Shown: one piece after another, positions 1-11,308 of the stretch
Position numbering within the stretch: the first letter of the stretch is position 1
Layout: each line of letters begins with the position of its first letter
NCBI GenBank assembly: GCA_031308135.1
Contig: JAHLJT010004567.1
Coordinates: 137,406,991-137,470,990, forward strand
Reading direction: 5' to 3'
Length of the DNA stretch: 64,000 bases
DNA from: Acheta domesticus
Taxonomy: Eukaryota > Arthropoda > Insecta > Orthoptera > Gryllidae
The notes under the pieces: model-generated
Told to the model about the DNA's origin: nothing
The model's database searches: none
The model's input: the letters and a program-made list of their open reading frames with translations, nothing else
Made by a program: the position numbers and the translations under genes

Positions 1-60
1 CGAATCCACGTCGCGTCGTGTCGCGTCGGGTGGCGTCGCGTCGGTCTCGTCGGTCTCGTT
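1..60. repeat. CGTCG-type simple repeat
   Basis: The first 60 bases are built from degenerate CGTCG/GTCGCGTCG units. This is a short GC-rich simple repeat cut by the window edge. I see no coding signal. Confidence 0.6.
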
Positions 61-1020
61 AAAAGTCAGGGCGACTGGTAGGAGTGACGCTCATGGACTT
101 CTCTACGCCGCAGCTTGCCGTCGCTTGCGGCGTATTGTACTTTTTTTTGAGTTGGTAAATAAATGCTTCTAAATATACGTCGCGTCCGCCGCAGCGTCGC
201 TGCGCAGCGCCGTGACGTCACGTCGTCACGCCGCCCCGCCCTCCGGGCACGCGCCATCGAAGCAGAGTTGTGCCGTAGACTATAATTTTACGTTTACACG
301 TGTTTTCTACACGTAATCTACGAGTAGTCTACGTGACTGTTTTATATGTAGACTACGTAGGCAATGCAATCTGTGTAGACTATTTTTCACATCAAAACCG
401 CCCAAAAAATTATAATAAGGAGTAATAGTAGAAGCATGTTTTAATGTAATATAAAAAATTCAGTCAGTCAAACAAAATTTACCATTTCTGATGAAGAAAT
501 AACTTCCGTATCCACCTCAATAGGGACTTGTTCCAACTTGCACTCTTTTAATACTCCTTTTGATGTGATCCAATCAATTGATAGTATTGCTTGGGATATA
601 TTGACTCTGATTATAAATAAATTTTGGATTTAGGGGTGGAACATGGCCTTCGTAGATTCGCCCTTGCCCCACAAAAAAGAGAGATTACAGTTGTCTACAT
701 AGATTACTTTCGTCTACGCAGAATACGATGTCTACGCGTTCTTTACGCATAGACGCACATCACTGCCACGAAGGCACCGCGCAGGCTCCTGGCTGTGACG
801 TCAGCAGCTCCGAGTGACGTCACGCTAACTCCCTGACATCGTGTGGATGCGCGCGAGACTTCCACGGAGCAGGAAGGTGTACGCAAGGGTTTCATGTTAA
901 TTTATTCAGGGACTAGGTGATTTCCGGATAAACTGTCAGTAGTAGTAAATTTGAACTTGCTAGTGGCTGATACGTTTAAACTAGCTGAACGTGACGTCGC
1001 CGACACTTTAAACTAACTTC
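61..1020. other. Non-coding stretch with a cluster of TCTACG/CGTAGA motifs
   Basis: No gene is visible. Between about 282 and 757, GTAGAC, TCTACG and their complements recur at both sides of an AT-rich centre (near 282-390 and 690-750). This resembles the subterminal motif clusters of hAT-type MITEs, but I could not find matching terminal inverted repeats or a target-site duplication. Several TGACGTCA-like palindromes occur at about 795-830. Confidence 0.35.
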
Positions 1021-1033
1021 GGTTGTTTGACTT

Positions 1034-1184
1034 CTTTTTTTTTTTTTCTTCTTCGTCGTCGTTGTCTTCTTTGTCTTCTTCTTCGTCTTTTTCTTCGTCT
1101 TCTTCTTCATATTCTTCTTCGACTCCTTCGTCTTCGTCTTCTTCTTCGCGGTCGTCTTCGTCGTGTTCTTCTTCTTCGTCGTCG

Positions 1185-1230
<46 letters not shown>

Positions 1231-1236
1231 CGTCGG
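1034..1236 (+). repeat. (TTC/TCG)n then (TC)n microsatellite
   Basis: A pyrimidine-only tract of TTC and TCG triplets passes into a pure TC dinucleotide run at about 1186-1223. The Ser/Phe-rich reading frames across it are low-complexity artefacts. Confidence 0.9.
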
Positions 1237-1391
1237 TATTGGTAGTGCAATTTAATCCACGCTACCTACATCTAATTAGGTGGTGTTGATTTAGTTCCCG
1301 GCATTCTCACGAAGATTGCAGCGCCAAACACGAAAAAAAACATATTTTTGGAAGTTTCTTAGAATTTTATGGCCGAATCTTGAAACAAATT

Positions 1392-1520
1392 AGCAGTTCC
1401 CCATCAGGAGACCGAGACGCGTTGAATGACACCTCGTATGTATCGATTGGTGCCCGGAAAGTGGTCTAACTGTGAGAGACGGAATCGAAAATACGCACGC
1501 ACGCATACGAGGAGTTTACG
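1392..1520 (+). repeat. Dispersed repeat with internal (ACGC)n, copy 1
   Basis: This block contains GCAGTTCCCCA, ATTGGTGCCCGGAAAGTGG and, after a short ACGC microsatellite, GGAGTTTAC. The same order of landmarks occurs at 50245-50448, where the microsatellite is a long GGAC array instead. It is therefore an interspersed repeat with an internal microsatellite. The superfamily is unknown. Confidence 0.6.
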
Positions 1521-3034
1521 CAGATACTATTAAGGAGAATCTTGGAACAATAAGGCAGAACAACTTCAAATGACCAGAATGTTCATTTTTCGGGAAATCA
1601 GAAAAAATCCAACTTATAGTAATGTATAACCAAATATGTCTCAATTTTATGTATTGTAAAGGCAGCGAAATAGAGCTTCGAATGATGCAATGGGAGAGCT
1701 GCTAACAGCAGATGTGATACGGAATTCGTTTTCTAATCCTCTCGCTGAATCTCTGCAAAAACATTATGGATCCCTCTTGTTAGAAGATTTATATGAAAGA
1801 ATCACTGATCATTGAATAAATAGTTAAGCTTTACTTGTATTGAGCGCGGGGAGAAGCAGCTTTTCACTTATTTCGGTTAGTAAAGCAGACGCTACATTTT
1901 TAACACTCCATTTTTGCGCGAAGACGCTGCAACCCCTTAGAATCGTTGCCAACTGTCTCGAATTATATCCAATTGTCATGGCACGCTAATACACACGCAC
2001 TCATGCTAGCTTCCCCATGCCGAGTGTACGATTGCTATGAAATCACTGTTGTTGAGTTTTGAATTTTTGTTAACAATGCTTTGGCTGCGTCTTCTGGTGA
2101 ATTGTGGCAATTCCTAGAAATGATATTTTTGGCTTGCCAGGTGACCAGTAAGTGCTGCAGTCTGGTGGTCGTATTTGAAAGCATTTTTTTTACAAACAGT
2201 TGAGAATCTGGCGCCAAAGAGCCTATCCCCCAAAGCACATCTTGAAAGAAGTGACTCTGCTCTATTCTTTAGAATTAGTGCGCGGAATTTGGGGAAATGT
2301 ATTCTTTCTCCAACGCGCGACGTTCAAAATGTATGTTCTGAGCGCTGATAATTAACGCCAAAGATAGTTATAAATATATGCTTTTCTCGGACGGCGCTAA
2401 ATTTGAATCATTTTTTGCCTCCCATGTGCCAACATGTATTAATGTTATTTTCTGCACTAATCAATTCTGTTTTGTTATGAAACTGTAAGCGTGATACGTC
2501 TATGGACTTGCTTCGTCAAGATTCAACCGAATGCTGTAAAAATACTACTCGTTTTTGTTCGTAAACGTGACTGTCGTTTGCGTCACTGAAAACTCTGATT
2601 TTGCAATTTTCACAGAAGTTGGTTCTCTAATAAAAAAATTCTGTTTTAGAACAGCATCTCGTGTGCTTTCATCGAGGACCAAAAACGAATTTCAGTTCCC
2701 CGAGGAGGCGACCAGTTCTGGTAAGTCAAGAGACCTTGAAGGCTTAAATATTTTCCTTTGTAACTTATTACTGTAGAAAGAGTAAATGTTTGTGACACTG
2801 GCGAGGAAAGCTAAAAGAAATTTATTGCACAAAGACAAATGAAAGGGCCATCCCAGGAACCATTTTCTCTGAGGGAACTGGACGAAAAATGTGTTTGAGG
2901 TGGAGGCTCAGACGAAACGATACGTGATAATAGGCAAAATCTGTAGTTAATTTGTCATCGCAAATAGTTTTATTACACAGTAGCGGATATTTTCTTATCA
3001 ACTCTTTGCCGAAAACGCTCGATACCACCTTCAA
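1521..3034. other. Unannotated AT-rich stretch
   Basis: Only short, unconvincing reading frames on both strands. There are no recognisable protein motifs, RNA genes or element ends. Confidence 0.4.
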
Positions 3035-3042
3035 TTCATAAT

Positions 3043-3876
3043 TAGTGACCGGAATTTTATTTAATTACATATTTTTTGTCTTTCTAGTGACCGATCTCAA
3101 ATTTTTAATCTTGACGAATAGTCGCCGTCCTAACACATCCAAATTTTTCGTTACATATTTTTACATATTTGGCACTATATTACATATTTTACATATTTCG
3201 CTATTTTCTCAACATATTTCTTTTTTCTATCAATTTTCTTACATATTTTATGAAAAGAAGTATTTTCAAAAAAATCTGATTGTGGTATGCTTCGTGAACA
3301 CGCAGTCGGATATTCAAACAGTCCGACGCGCCTGCTTCAGTTATCTCAGTGGCTGGAAGTGTGCATCAGCGACAGACCATTCTCACCTTTAGATGTGAAA
3401 AGTATTATTGACGCCGCGTTTCGTGACCTTTAACCTTAATTTCCAAGAAACTTTGGCCATCGCCGTCGTGTAACAGTTTGATGAGAATATTCCTTTCTGC
3501 AGTGATTGTTTCCTAGTCGTAGATTTCGCCAGTTTTGTACGATGGCTTCTATTGCGCCTAGTCTGGCTGCCAAACTACATTCCTGAATAACAATCTGTGA
3601 AGGTTTTACTACTGATGGGAAAGTTGTATGGTGCAAGTATGCATCAACTTGTGCTTTCCAAGTGATTTTTAAAACGTTTGCATTATTTTTAAAATTTGTG
3701 TAAAGAAATTTTGTGTCACTGTAAGTTTGTATTAGGTAAATGAGTTTTATAATAAGAGTATTTTAATATTACATATTATATACGATTTTACAAATTTATT
3801 ACATAATCGTACTGTTTTCATTACATATTTATGTACATATTTTGAAGTTTCATACTTCATATTTTTCCGGTCTCTA
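3043..3876 (+). mobile_element. Decayed non-autonomous hAT element
   Basis: The left end TAGTGACCGGAA and the right end TTCCGGTCTCTA are inverted copies with one mismatch over 12 bases. They are flanked by an exact 8-bp duplication, TTCATAAT, at 3035-3042 and 3877-3884. An 8-bp duplication and TAG-type ends are hallmarks of the hAT superfamily. Both subterminal regions are rich in ACATATTT motifs, as in the larger hAT at 41391-44374. Around 3595-3660 the plus strand could encode DGKVVWCKYAS...CAFQV, resembling the start of that larger element's transposase (DGKVLFCQVC...RFQV). This suggests an internally deleted, decayed relative. No intact transposase remains. Confidence 0.8.
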
Positions 3877-3884
3877 TTCATAAT

Positions 3885-4583
3885 TCAACTTAATATAGAG
3901 TAAGGTCCCACGGCTTCAGAGCTCAAAAAAGCACAGATAGCGCTTCTCCCCTGTAGTAAGTCACAGTTTTTAACAGAGTTTTTACGAAAAATTAATTAGT
4001 GTTAACTCATTACTTCATTATCCAGATCAGTGGATCCCGCAAGTGTGTTGATGTCTAGTGTACGGTCGAATATGCGTCCCATCGGGACATAAATTATAAC
4101 TGTCGGTCGGATAAATGCCCTAGAAATTAAAAAAGAATATTATCATACTACCTTTCACTTTTCACTAAATTCCATGTATGTTTTAGTTTCGGAGTTTCTA
4201 AATTCGCTCTCTGGAGTGTCGCGAGTTTTGCGCTGATCTACGTCGTCGTTAACGATGGCGAACACCGCTTTATGTCAGAGACTCCGCCCTTTGACGCACA
4301 TCATTTGCGACAGACACGACGGCTGCTGACACACAGTTGCTTGCGAACGTGGGCGGGACTTGTTTCTTCCAACGTCAGTGTCAGAAAGGTAAGATTCGTT
4401 TCTGCCACGCGGGAGGACGCGATTAGATTTGCAGATAATTCACAATCCAATCGCCCACTTTTAAGTTACAAGAAGGTCAAGTTCACTACGGTTAACACTT
4501 CACCACAGGCGTGCGCAGCTTAAAAGTAGAGGAGGCAACGACATTTGTAGACGCTTTGTATTATTTTCTTTATTTTCAAATTA
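3885..4583. other. Unannotated stretch between elements
   Basis: No recognisable gene. The 83-codon frame at 4272-4523 has no identifiable motif. The stretch is AT-rich with a moderately GC-rich part near 4230-4400. Confidence 0.4.
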
Positions 4584-4807
4584 CAGTGGTCTGCCATATA
4601 CTCACTAAGAAAAATCACATTTTTTCATTTCTTTGTAAAAGAAAAATATTTCTGATGAATGTTTTCAATTTTTCTTTATTATGCAAACATTTTACGTACT
4701 TGCATAATATAAAAAATTGAAAACATTTTTTTAGAAATATTTTTCTTTTACAAAGAAATGAAAAATGCGATTTTTCTTAGTGAGTATAATAATATGGCAA
4801 ACCACTG
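4584..4807. mobile_element. Palindromic Tc1/mariner-type MITE
   Basis: The element starts CAGTGGTCTGCCAT and ends in the near-perfect inverse ATGGCAAACCACTG, flanked by TA at 4582-4583 and 4808-4809. The two arms, each about 100 bases, pair along almost their whole length with a few small bulges, leaving a short loop near 4690-4700. A TA duplication with CAG ends fits the Tc1/mariner/pogo group. It has no coding capacity. A transcript would fold into one long hairpin. Confidence 0.88.
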
Positions 4808-4981
4808 TACTTATTTTAATAATAAATAAATAAAATGTATTGCAAATAAATTAAATGATTGCAATACAATCGATTTTATGTTACGATTTTATGACCTTTT
4901 ACAGGATTGAGAGATGGTTTGGAGGGCTCCTCAAACGTTGTATGCATGAAGTTCCCAAATTGTCAGCTTAAAAAGGAAAAA

Positions 4982-5135
4982 GGGGCGGTCCATAAATTAC
5001 GTAAAACAAATTTCCAGTATTTTCAATACACCTCCCCCCTTGTGACGTACTTCCCTATCTCTATGTAACGCAGCGTAACGCTGCTTCAGAGCCCCTCCCT
5101 CCCCCTTTAGCGTTACGTAATTTATGGATGACCCC
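4982..5135. mobile_element. MITE with GGGG...CCCC ends, 3-bp duplication (copy A)
   Basis: The left end GGGGCGGTCCATAAATTACG and the inverse right end are flanked by AAA on both sides, although the left flank lies in an A-run. The interior holds a conserved TTTTCAATAC block, CTTCCCTATCTCTATG and a GCAGCGTAACGCTGC palindrome. Further copies lie at 33667-33838 and 38515-38670, a half copy at 30061-30133 and a degenerate one near 21723-21866. The 3-bp duplication suggests PIF/Harbinger or Zator, but no transposase is present to decide. Confidence 0.85.
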
Positions 5136-5389
5136 AAAGACTGGAAACAATCGTATTTAGAGAAATAAAAACGTAGCCTCTCGGGGGCCCTGTCGAAATT
5201 TTCAGGGGGCCATGGCCCTTCTGCCCCTCCCCCTGCACGCACACCTATGTACTTTAGCGAATTGCGCGTTCGCCTTACTGAAGCGAACTGCACGACATTA
5301 GAGCATTACATGACAATTTCCACGACGCAGTCGATATTCTAGGATTGAAGAATTATTTTGAATTCCTCAAAATTTGCAACTGCGTACAA

Positions 5390-6225
5390 TTGGTAGGTGC
5401 AACTACTGTCAAAAGCAGAAGCCAAATCTTGCAGGAATAATCAAGCAGTGATAATATATGCTAATGGTTGTAATGTAAATATTAACGACCGTAATGTGAA
5501 TATTAACGAGAGATATTTTAAAAAAGTGTATTTTTTAAACAAAGAGTGTAACAAAATAGTGTTTATGTCATCTTACACATTGCATTTAGCACTATCCGCA
5601 CAAAAAGTTTGAAGAAAAAAATATGGAGCTATTTTCGAGAAAATGGTATTTGAGCGGTTCTGGTAATGACCAGTTTCCGAGAAACTTGGTAAGATATCAT
5701 TTTGAGTAAGGTAAATGTCGGGACAAACGCAATGTTTAATACAAACCGCCAGTAATGTAAATATTAACGACGTGTCAGAATATTAATTTGTGAGAGACAT
5801 GTCAGAATATTAATTTGTGTAATTTTTGAAAAACAAAAGAATACAGCAAAATAGCGTGATGCCGTCTTGTATAATATATTTAGGTCTATCATAATCTAAA
5901 TTTCAATCAGTCAATCAATCTAAAAGCATCGTGTTTTGATATGGCCTTATTTCACTGAGAATTACGCGAAAACTATTAAAATTAAAACAAATGTACAAGA
6001 CTAATTAAGGAACTAATTATAGAGAACAAATTTCATCTAGAAAAAAATCTCCAGTGTTGTAGTTTTAGGAACACGCCGAAAAAAATTAAAACTTTTGTAA
6101 TTTTTGAAACTTCAGAGTTTCGAGAAAATCGGATCGACCCAATCTTTGTACTCTTGAGTATTTCACTCTATTCTTACAAGACATTTAAAGAATAAATTGG
6201 AAGCCATTTTGAAAAAGAATTGAAA
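5390..6225 (-). mobile_element. Relic of the long-arm fold-back repeat family (inverted copy)
   Basis: Read on the minus strand, about 6225 to 5930 aligns with the plus strand at about 19860-20110. Shared blocks are CTTGTAAGAATAGAGT, GATCCGATTTT and the following AT-rich text in the same order. The rest, down to about 5390, has the family's typical composition. Within it, a 28-bp unit containing GTCAGAATATTAATTTGTG is duplicated at about 5775-5825. Neither terminus is preserved. No coding capacity was found. Confidence 0.6.
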
Positions 6226-7020
6226 ATGTGCCAGAGGCACTTCTTTCTTTAATCCAACAAGAGAACTGCTAATCTTTCCCGTTTCATCTATCTCATGCTC
6301 GTTTTGCTTTTGGATTTTGTTTTGGACCACGAATCATTTTCATTTCCCTTCGCCCTAATATACTATTCTTCGATTTTAATTTCTTGGCTCCTGGTGATTT
6401 AGGGGGTATTGTTATCCAATCGGACGTTACAAATTAAAGAATTGAGACCTCCGATTGGATAACACGTCCCGTTTACTAAATCATTAGCGACCACGAAATT
6501 CCAATCATACATGGAAAGTACTCGTGAGCATTCGGTGGGAAGAAACAGCGGCGAGATTCGTCTACCGCCATTGCAACGCCGTTTGTAAAACCTAGATGTA
6601 AATTTTGTTGCATGAAATTATGATTATGGAACATGAACCAACGTGTATGCCCTAGATGGGACTGGAATTCATGATCCTGGGAAAAGAGGTGGAAGGGTTT
6701 ACAATACCACACAACTCGCTAGGCAGACCAACATAATCTTTTATTATGTAATATAATTTAAAGAATAAAATATTGCTAACAAGATAAATAACATACACTC
6801 AACACAACGCCAAAAATTCATCCTATTTGCTTTAGGGTACAAGTGTTCCTAGTTTACGACGCAACTCTTTCTGTCATGTCTTCATTCCCATTGATATATT
6901 TCATTCGCGGGTCCCGAGTTCGTAATATGATGTCACCCGACAACGCAGGCAGCGGAGTCTTCTAGTTCAGTGAAACGCCGCAAGGCTGCGTGCGCAGGCC
7001 AGGCCGAAGCGCGATCGCAA
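6226..7020. other. Unannotated stretch with a short hairpin
   Basis: No gene recognised. A 14-bp perfect inverted repeat (GTTATCCAATCGGA at 6411-6424 and its complement at 6450-6463) has a 25-base loop. It could be a tiny MITE or a structural motif, but no flanking duplication is evident. Confidence 0.4.
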
Positions 7021-7059
7021 AGAGATGGCGTATCGCCACTGCCAATGCCCCGCCCCTCT

Positions 7060-7605
7060 CCACTCTCCTTGCCCTACCTTCCCCACCCATCCTTTCTTGC
7101 CCCTCCCCCCCAGCCGCCCCGCCTCGTCTCGGTCCACCCACCCCGCCCTGATCCGCTCTGCCCCGCTCTCCTCGCCACGCCATTCCCTGCTCCGCTCCAC
7201 TCCTTCTGGCCTCGCCCCACCCCACCGCGCACCACCCACCGCAAGCCGCCCAGCCCTGCCTCACTCCGCCCCGCCCTGCCCCACCCCAACCCACCCTCCC
7301 CCGCCACATCCCACCCTGCCCTGCCCTGCCCTGCCCCGCACTGCCCGCCTTGCCCTGCTCTGCCCCGCCCTGCTCCACCCCGCCACGCTCAACCCCAACC
7401 CGCCCTGCCCTGCTCCGCCCCGCCCCACTCCGCTCCACCCCACCCCGCCCCACCTCGCTCCACCCGCCCCACCCCGCTCCACCCCGCCCCACACCACCCC
7501 GACCCGCCCCACCCCGCCCCGCTCCACCCGCTCCACCCCGCTCGCCCCGCCCGCCCCGCCGCTCTCCACCCCGCTCCGCCCCTCTCCGCCCTGCCCGCGC
7601 GAGAG
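7060..7605 (+). repeat. C-rich CCCCGCCCTG/CTCCAC low-complexity block
   Basis: More than 500 bases are almost purely C, with G, T and A interruptions, in units like CCCCGCCCTGC and CCGCTCCACC. One strand carries nearly all the C. All six frames stay open because of the composition, which produces Pro- or Gly/Arg-rich pseudo-proteins. It is a degenerate minisatellite and not a gene. Confidence 0.9.
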
Positions 7606-7904
7606 CGAGCGTCATCCGCGATTATCGCCTTCCCGGAAATTCCCGTGCGGAGAGCGAAATCGCACAAACTGGGCTAATTACGGCAGGCTATCTCCGGCCG
7701 GCGCGAGCCAAAGATAGGGCGATTACGGGGAGGCGATCGGGGAGGTCAGAGTACGCGTATGAGAGAGAATGAAAGATAATGAAAAATATTAAATACAATA
7801 ACAATAACATTATAAGTAATTACAATGCAGAAAGAAACAAGCCGGGTAGTGTGACACCAGATATTATGTGATATCGAGCTGGAATGGAAAGCTGAAGATG
7901 AACA

Positions 7905-8270
7905 AGGAGAAATAACTAAAGAAAACAGAAAGATGGAAGATGAACGAAGACAGGAGTAAGAGAAGAGGAGGAGAGGAGGATAAGAAGAAGAAGAGTAAGA
8001 GGAGGGGAGAAAGGAAAAGAATAGGAGGAGAGGAAGAGGAGAAGCGAAGGAGAAGAGAAGGATGGAGTGAGGAGTGGAGGAGGAGAGGAGAGGAGGGGAG
8101 GGGATGGAGCCCGCCCGCCCGTCCGTCCGAACGCCCGAACGTCCTGTCGCCCGCCCGCCCTCCTCCTCGCCCGCCCTCCTCCTTGCCCAAACGCCGCCTC
8201 GCCCGAACGCTCCTTCGCCCGCCTGCCCGCCCGAACACCGCCACCTCGCCCGCCCGCCTGTTCACCTATC
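7905..8270 (+). repeat. Purine-rich GAGGAG tract followed by CCCGCC tract
   Basis: From 7905 to 8105 the plus strand is nearly all A and G (AGGAGGAG, AAGAAG). From 8106 to 8260 it switches to CGCCCG and CCGCC units. Both are compositional repeats. The switch from polypurine to polypyrimidine-like DNA is abrupt. The GC-rich sequence continues to about 8550. Confidence 0.8.
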
Positions 8271-9710
8271 CTCTCACTCACTCGCCGCCTCGGCTGACCC
8301 TCGCCCGTCGTCGCTCCGGCCGGTCGGCCGGCCGGTGGGCAGTACGGTCTGGCCCCCGCCCCGGGGCGGTCGTGCTGCCGCCCACGCCTTGGCTGATGAA
8401 ACTTTAACGCGTTCGCGGAAGAGCCCGGTCGGCGCGACGCGACTCGGTCCGATGATGACCGGGTCTTCGCGAGGCGCTGATGGGCTTCCCCTCCCCGCCA
8501 CAGCTCTTCTCGCAACCAGGCCTTCTCCGGCGGCGTTTCGGGCACAGGAGGCCTCACCGCAGGATGCTGACGCCTGGATTTCCGCACTCTCGTCTAATCT
8601 GCCTTCCATTTGGATTCCAGGAATCTAAGGAATAATTGCCAAGTTTCAAGGCGCTTTTAAGAAATATGTGTACGAGTGAATGTTGCAGTAACGTGAACAA
8701 ACGTCTCCTTCGATTGGAGAGGCGGCCGGTGTCCCAACAAACCGGGGGTTGAAGCTCCATCGAATGACGGAAATGTAATTTCCACAATTCAGAACACTAA
8801 TATGAAATAAGCAATTGATGTAAATTAATTAAAGCAACTTGACAAATGCTGTATTCAACCATTAGTTACACATTTTATCCGTAGTGCCCAATTGTATCCA
8901 TAGTGTCAGGTAAGTTCACCGCCGCGAACGTGGTTCTGGTTTTGATTTCCAGAGTGCACTCGGGTTTTTGTATAATTTCTGCAATTATCGAGATAATTGC
9001 CGATAATAGAATTTACATAAAACATAGAATTTACATAGAATTTACAAAAACGAACTAGGCTTCGAAAATATGATGATCGCACTCCAGCAGTTTTCCACAA
9101 GCACTATTGTTTGGACACGTTTTCCAGTAGTTCATTTCATTATCGTAATTGTCGTTATTATAGCTCATGCTGGTGATAACGAAATATAATTATTTTATTT
9201 CGAAAATTTCTCTCTCCTTGTATATATGGCAATAATGAAAGATCTGTACATTTTCAGGAATGTATTTTCTCTTAAATCGGTAGAGATTCTCACTTCTTTG
9301 AGGAAGATAATTTGTCGGCAGCAGCATAATCAACAACAGTTACAAAATTACTTACTCATGATATCTTCCACTTATTCATGTTCATAACGACGCTCGCAAA
9401 AGTCTACCTGGAAGGGCGTTGCACACACAGGGACCAAAAGAGGAACTTTCTGCCAGAATCACCAATTTTATACAAAACAAGCAACAAAATGCACGTTTTA
9501 AATTCACGAACCTATCATCAAATGAAAACAATTTCACTGAACATCATAAATAATGCATTCAATACCGCCAAGAATTCACTGAGCTTGTGTATTTTCAATA
9601 ACATGCGAAATTCATGAAATTAAGATGCAAACTAACGTACCCGTGCGAGAATTCTTGCATGCTATACCCCATCCTCTTCCGTATTTTTTTCATTTCCGTT
9701 TTAGGCCTGT
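8271..9710. other. Unannotated stretch, GC-rich then AT-rich
   Basis: The GC- and CpG-rich sequence to about 8600 is followed by ordinary AT-rich DNA. Short frames here have no recognisable motif. No promoter or gene could be supported. Confidence 0.4.

Positions 9711-9713
<3 letters not shown>

Positions 9714-9751
<38 letters not shown>
9714..9751. repeat. (TA)n microsatellite
   Basis: A pure TA dinucleotide run of about 38 bases. Confidence 0.97.
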
Positions 9752-9753
<2 letters not shown>

Positions 9754-9962
9754 TTCAAGACCCTGTTATCCTCCGTCACTTGTTCTGAATGTCACCTTGT
9801 TATCGATAACAATATAATACACTCTTGTCAATACAAACGATTCTTATTTAACTTTATTATCGAGCAAAGAAGTGCACCTGTGTAATTCAATCACGTAGAA
9901 TATCAAGTAATTAGTAATTTCACTTACGGTTCTAGATTGTACAGGCTCTGAACAGGTGGGGT

Positions 9963-10112
9963 AGAATCGAGAAGCGTCGAACCAGTAAAAACGTAATAGA
10001 ATGGTCACGAAGATCTCTTCCTGCAAATTACTGTGTGAAGAGCGTTTTTTTGAGGCTTTCAAAATTTTAGATTTTAATGCCATAGAACGCTTCATTTAGG
10101 AGTTATTTAAGG
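9963..10112 (+). repeat. Dispersed repeat, copy 1 (related to 51701-51857)
   Basis: The block starting ATCGAGAAGCGTCGAACCAG and running through TTTGAGGC, TTTTAATGCC and AGTTATTTAA aligns with 51701-51857 over its whole length. It has no coding potential and its class is unknown. Both copies lie close to microsatellites. Confidence 0.65.
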
Positions 10113-11300
10113 ATATAGATTCAAAAATCCTGACGTGCATTGCAGGTTACATTTTACAGGAATATTTAATTGCATTTTTTAAACAAATCCTTCATAATTT
10201 TAAAGTCTAAGTCGTCACGTCTCCGTGAAATTGTCTTTCTTTAGAGACCTCATCTATAAAGACTGGTTGCGCGTGGAAAGCCGGAAAGGGAAGGTATACT
10301 ACTGAAATAATATACGAGACAACAGTTTCAAACGAAGAATCGAAAATTGGTATTTCTTCGGACACCAAAACCCGCTCATCCCCCCTCCCCGCGCTCTGGG
10401 GGGCAACTCTCAACGACTGCACCCAAAAGCAGTCAGCTTTCGACCAGCCCTGTCAGCATTAGGATTCGTTTCCCAGGACCTCTCTTCAGAATCGCGGCAG
10501 AGACAACGCGTATGCTAGCTCTAATCTAATACAGGTTGTCCGGGGAGGAATCGTCGAAACTTCTAAAGTAAGCTCTTATAGCAATTTTAAGTATATTTTG
10601 TCTAATAAACTACATGGATATTCCAAATGACTGAGCCGCAATAAGCACTCAAAAGTTGGTTTGAAAATATGCTTTCTAGGCAAAAAATTTGAATTGAAGC
10701 TGAAGGGTAATCTGGGAGCCTTAGACTCTTGGATCAGTGAGGGGCGAGAGAGAAGGAGATAGCGCGTGCCCTCTTGTGCGCGGCAGAGCCAACCGATATC
10801 TATCCACTGGCAGGCTCCCCGCTCAGCTACGGACCCTACTAACTTTATCGCACGTAAGCAACGGAAAAGGAGTCGAAAATAGTTAATTTTCTTTAACGAT
10901 TGAATGAAAAAAGTATTGAAAAAATGACTCACATAACGACAGATTTTATTGAAAAATAATTTGGGTACTCTAAGGCTCCCAGATTACCCTTCAGCTTCAC
11001 CACTGATAGGAAAGCGAATGAGGAGATGAAGATAAGAATGCAGGGAGTGCAGAGGAAGAGCGGGAGGCGGAGCAACGGGGTGAGTGGGTGGAGAAGCGCG
11101 TGAGGGGCAAAGCGAATGAAGGAAGCAGAAGCAGAGAATTGACTGGGAAGGGAAGAGGAGGCCACATCGTCATCGTTGATAACGGTTTCTCAGTGGTGAC
11201 TGAGGCGCTGGTGACGGCTGCGGCAATGGATGCCAAGGGCAGTAGCGGTGTTTGCGGCAGCGGTAGTATGGTGGCGGTGATGGTAATGGTGATGGTTTTG
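10113..11300. other. Unannotated stretch containing a perfect 30-bp inverted repeat
   Basis: No gene is recognised. A perfect 30-base inverted repeat lies at 10696-10725 and 10969-10998, with GGGTAATCTGGGAGCC in its core. The arms are 243 bases apart and the similarity stops at their edges. A GC-rich, purine-biased segment follows at 11020-11290. Confidence 0.5.
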
Positions 11301-11308
11301 ATAATGAT

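Noticed and set aside
6970..7772. Several long Pro-rich and Gly/Arg-rich frames
   Set aside because: They are products of the C-rich low-complexity block, with frames open in all directions.
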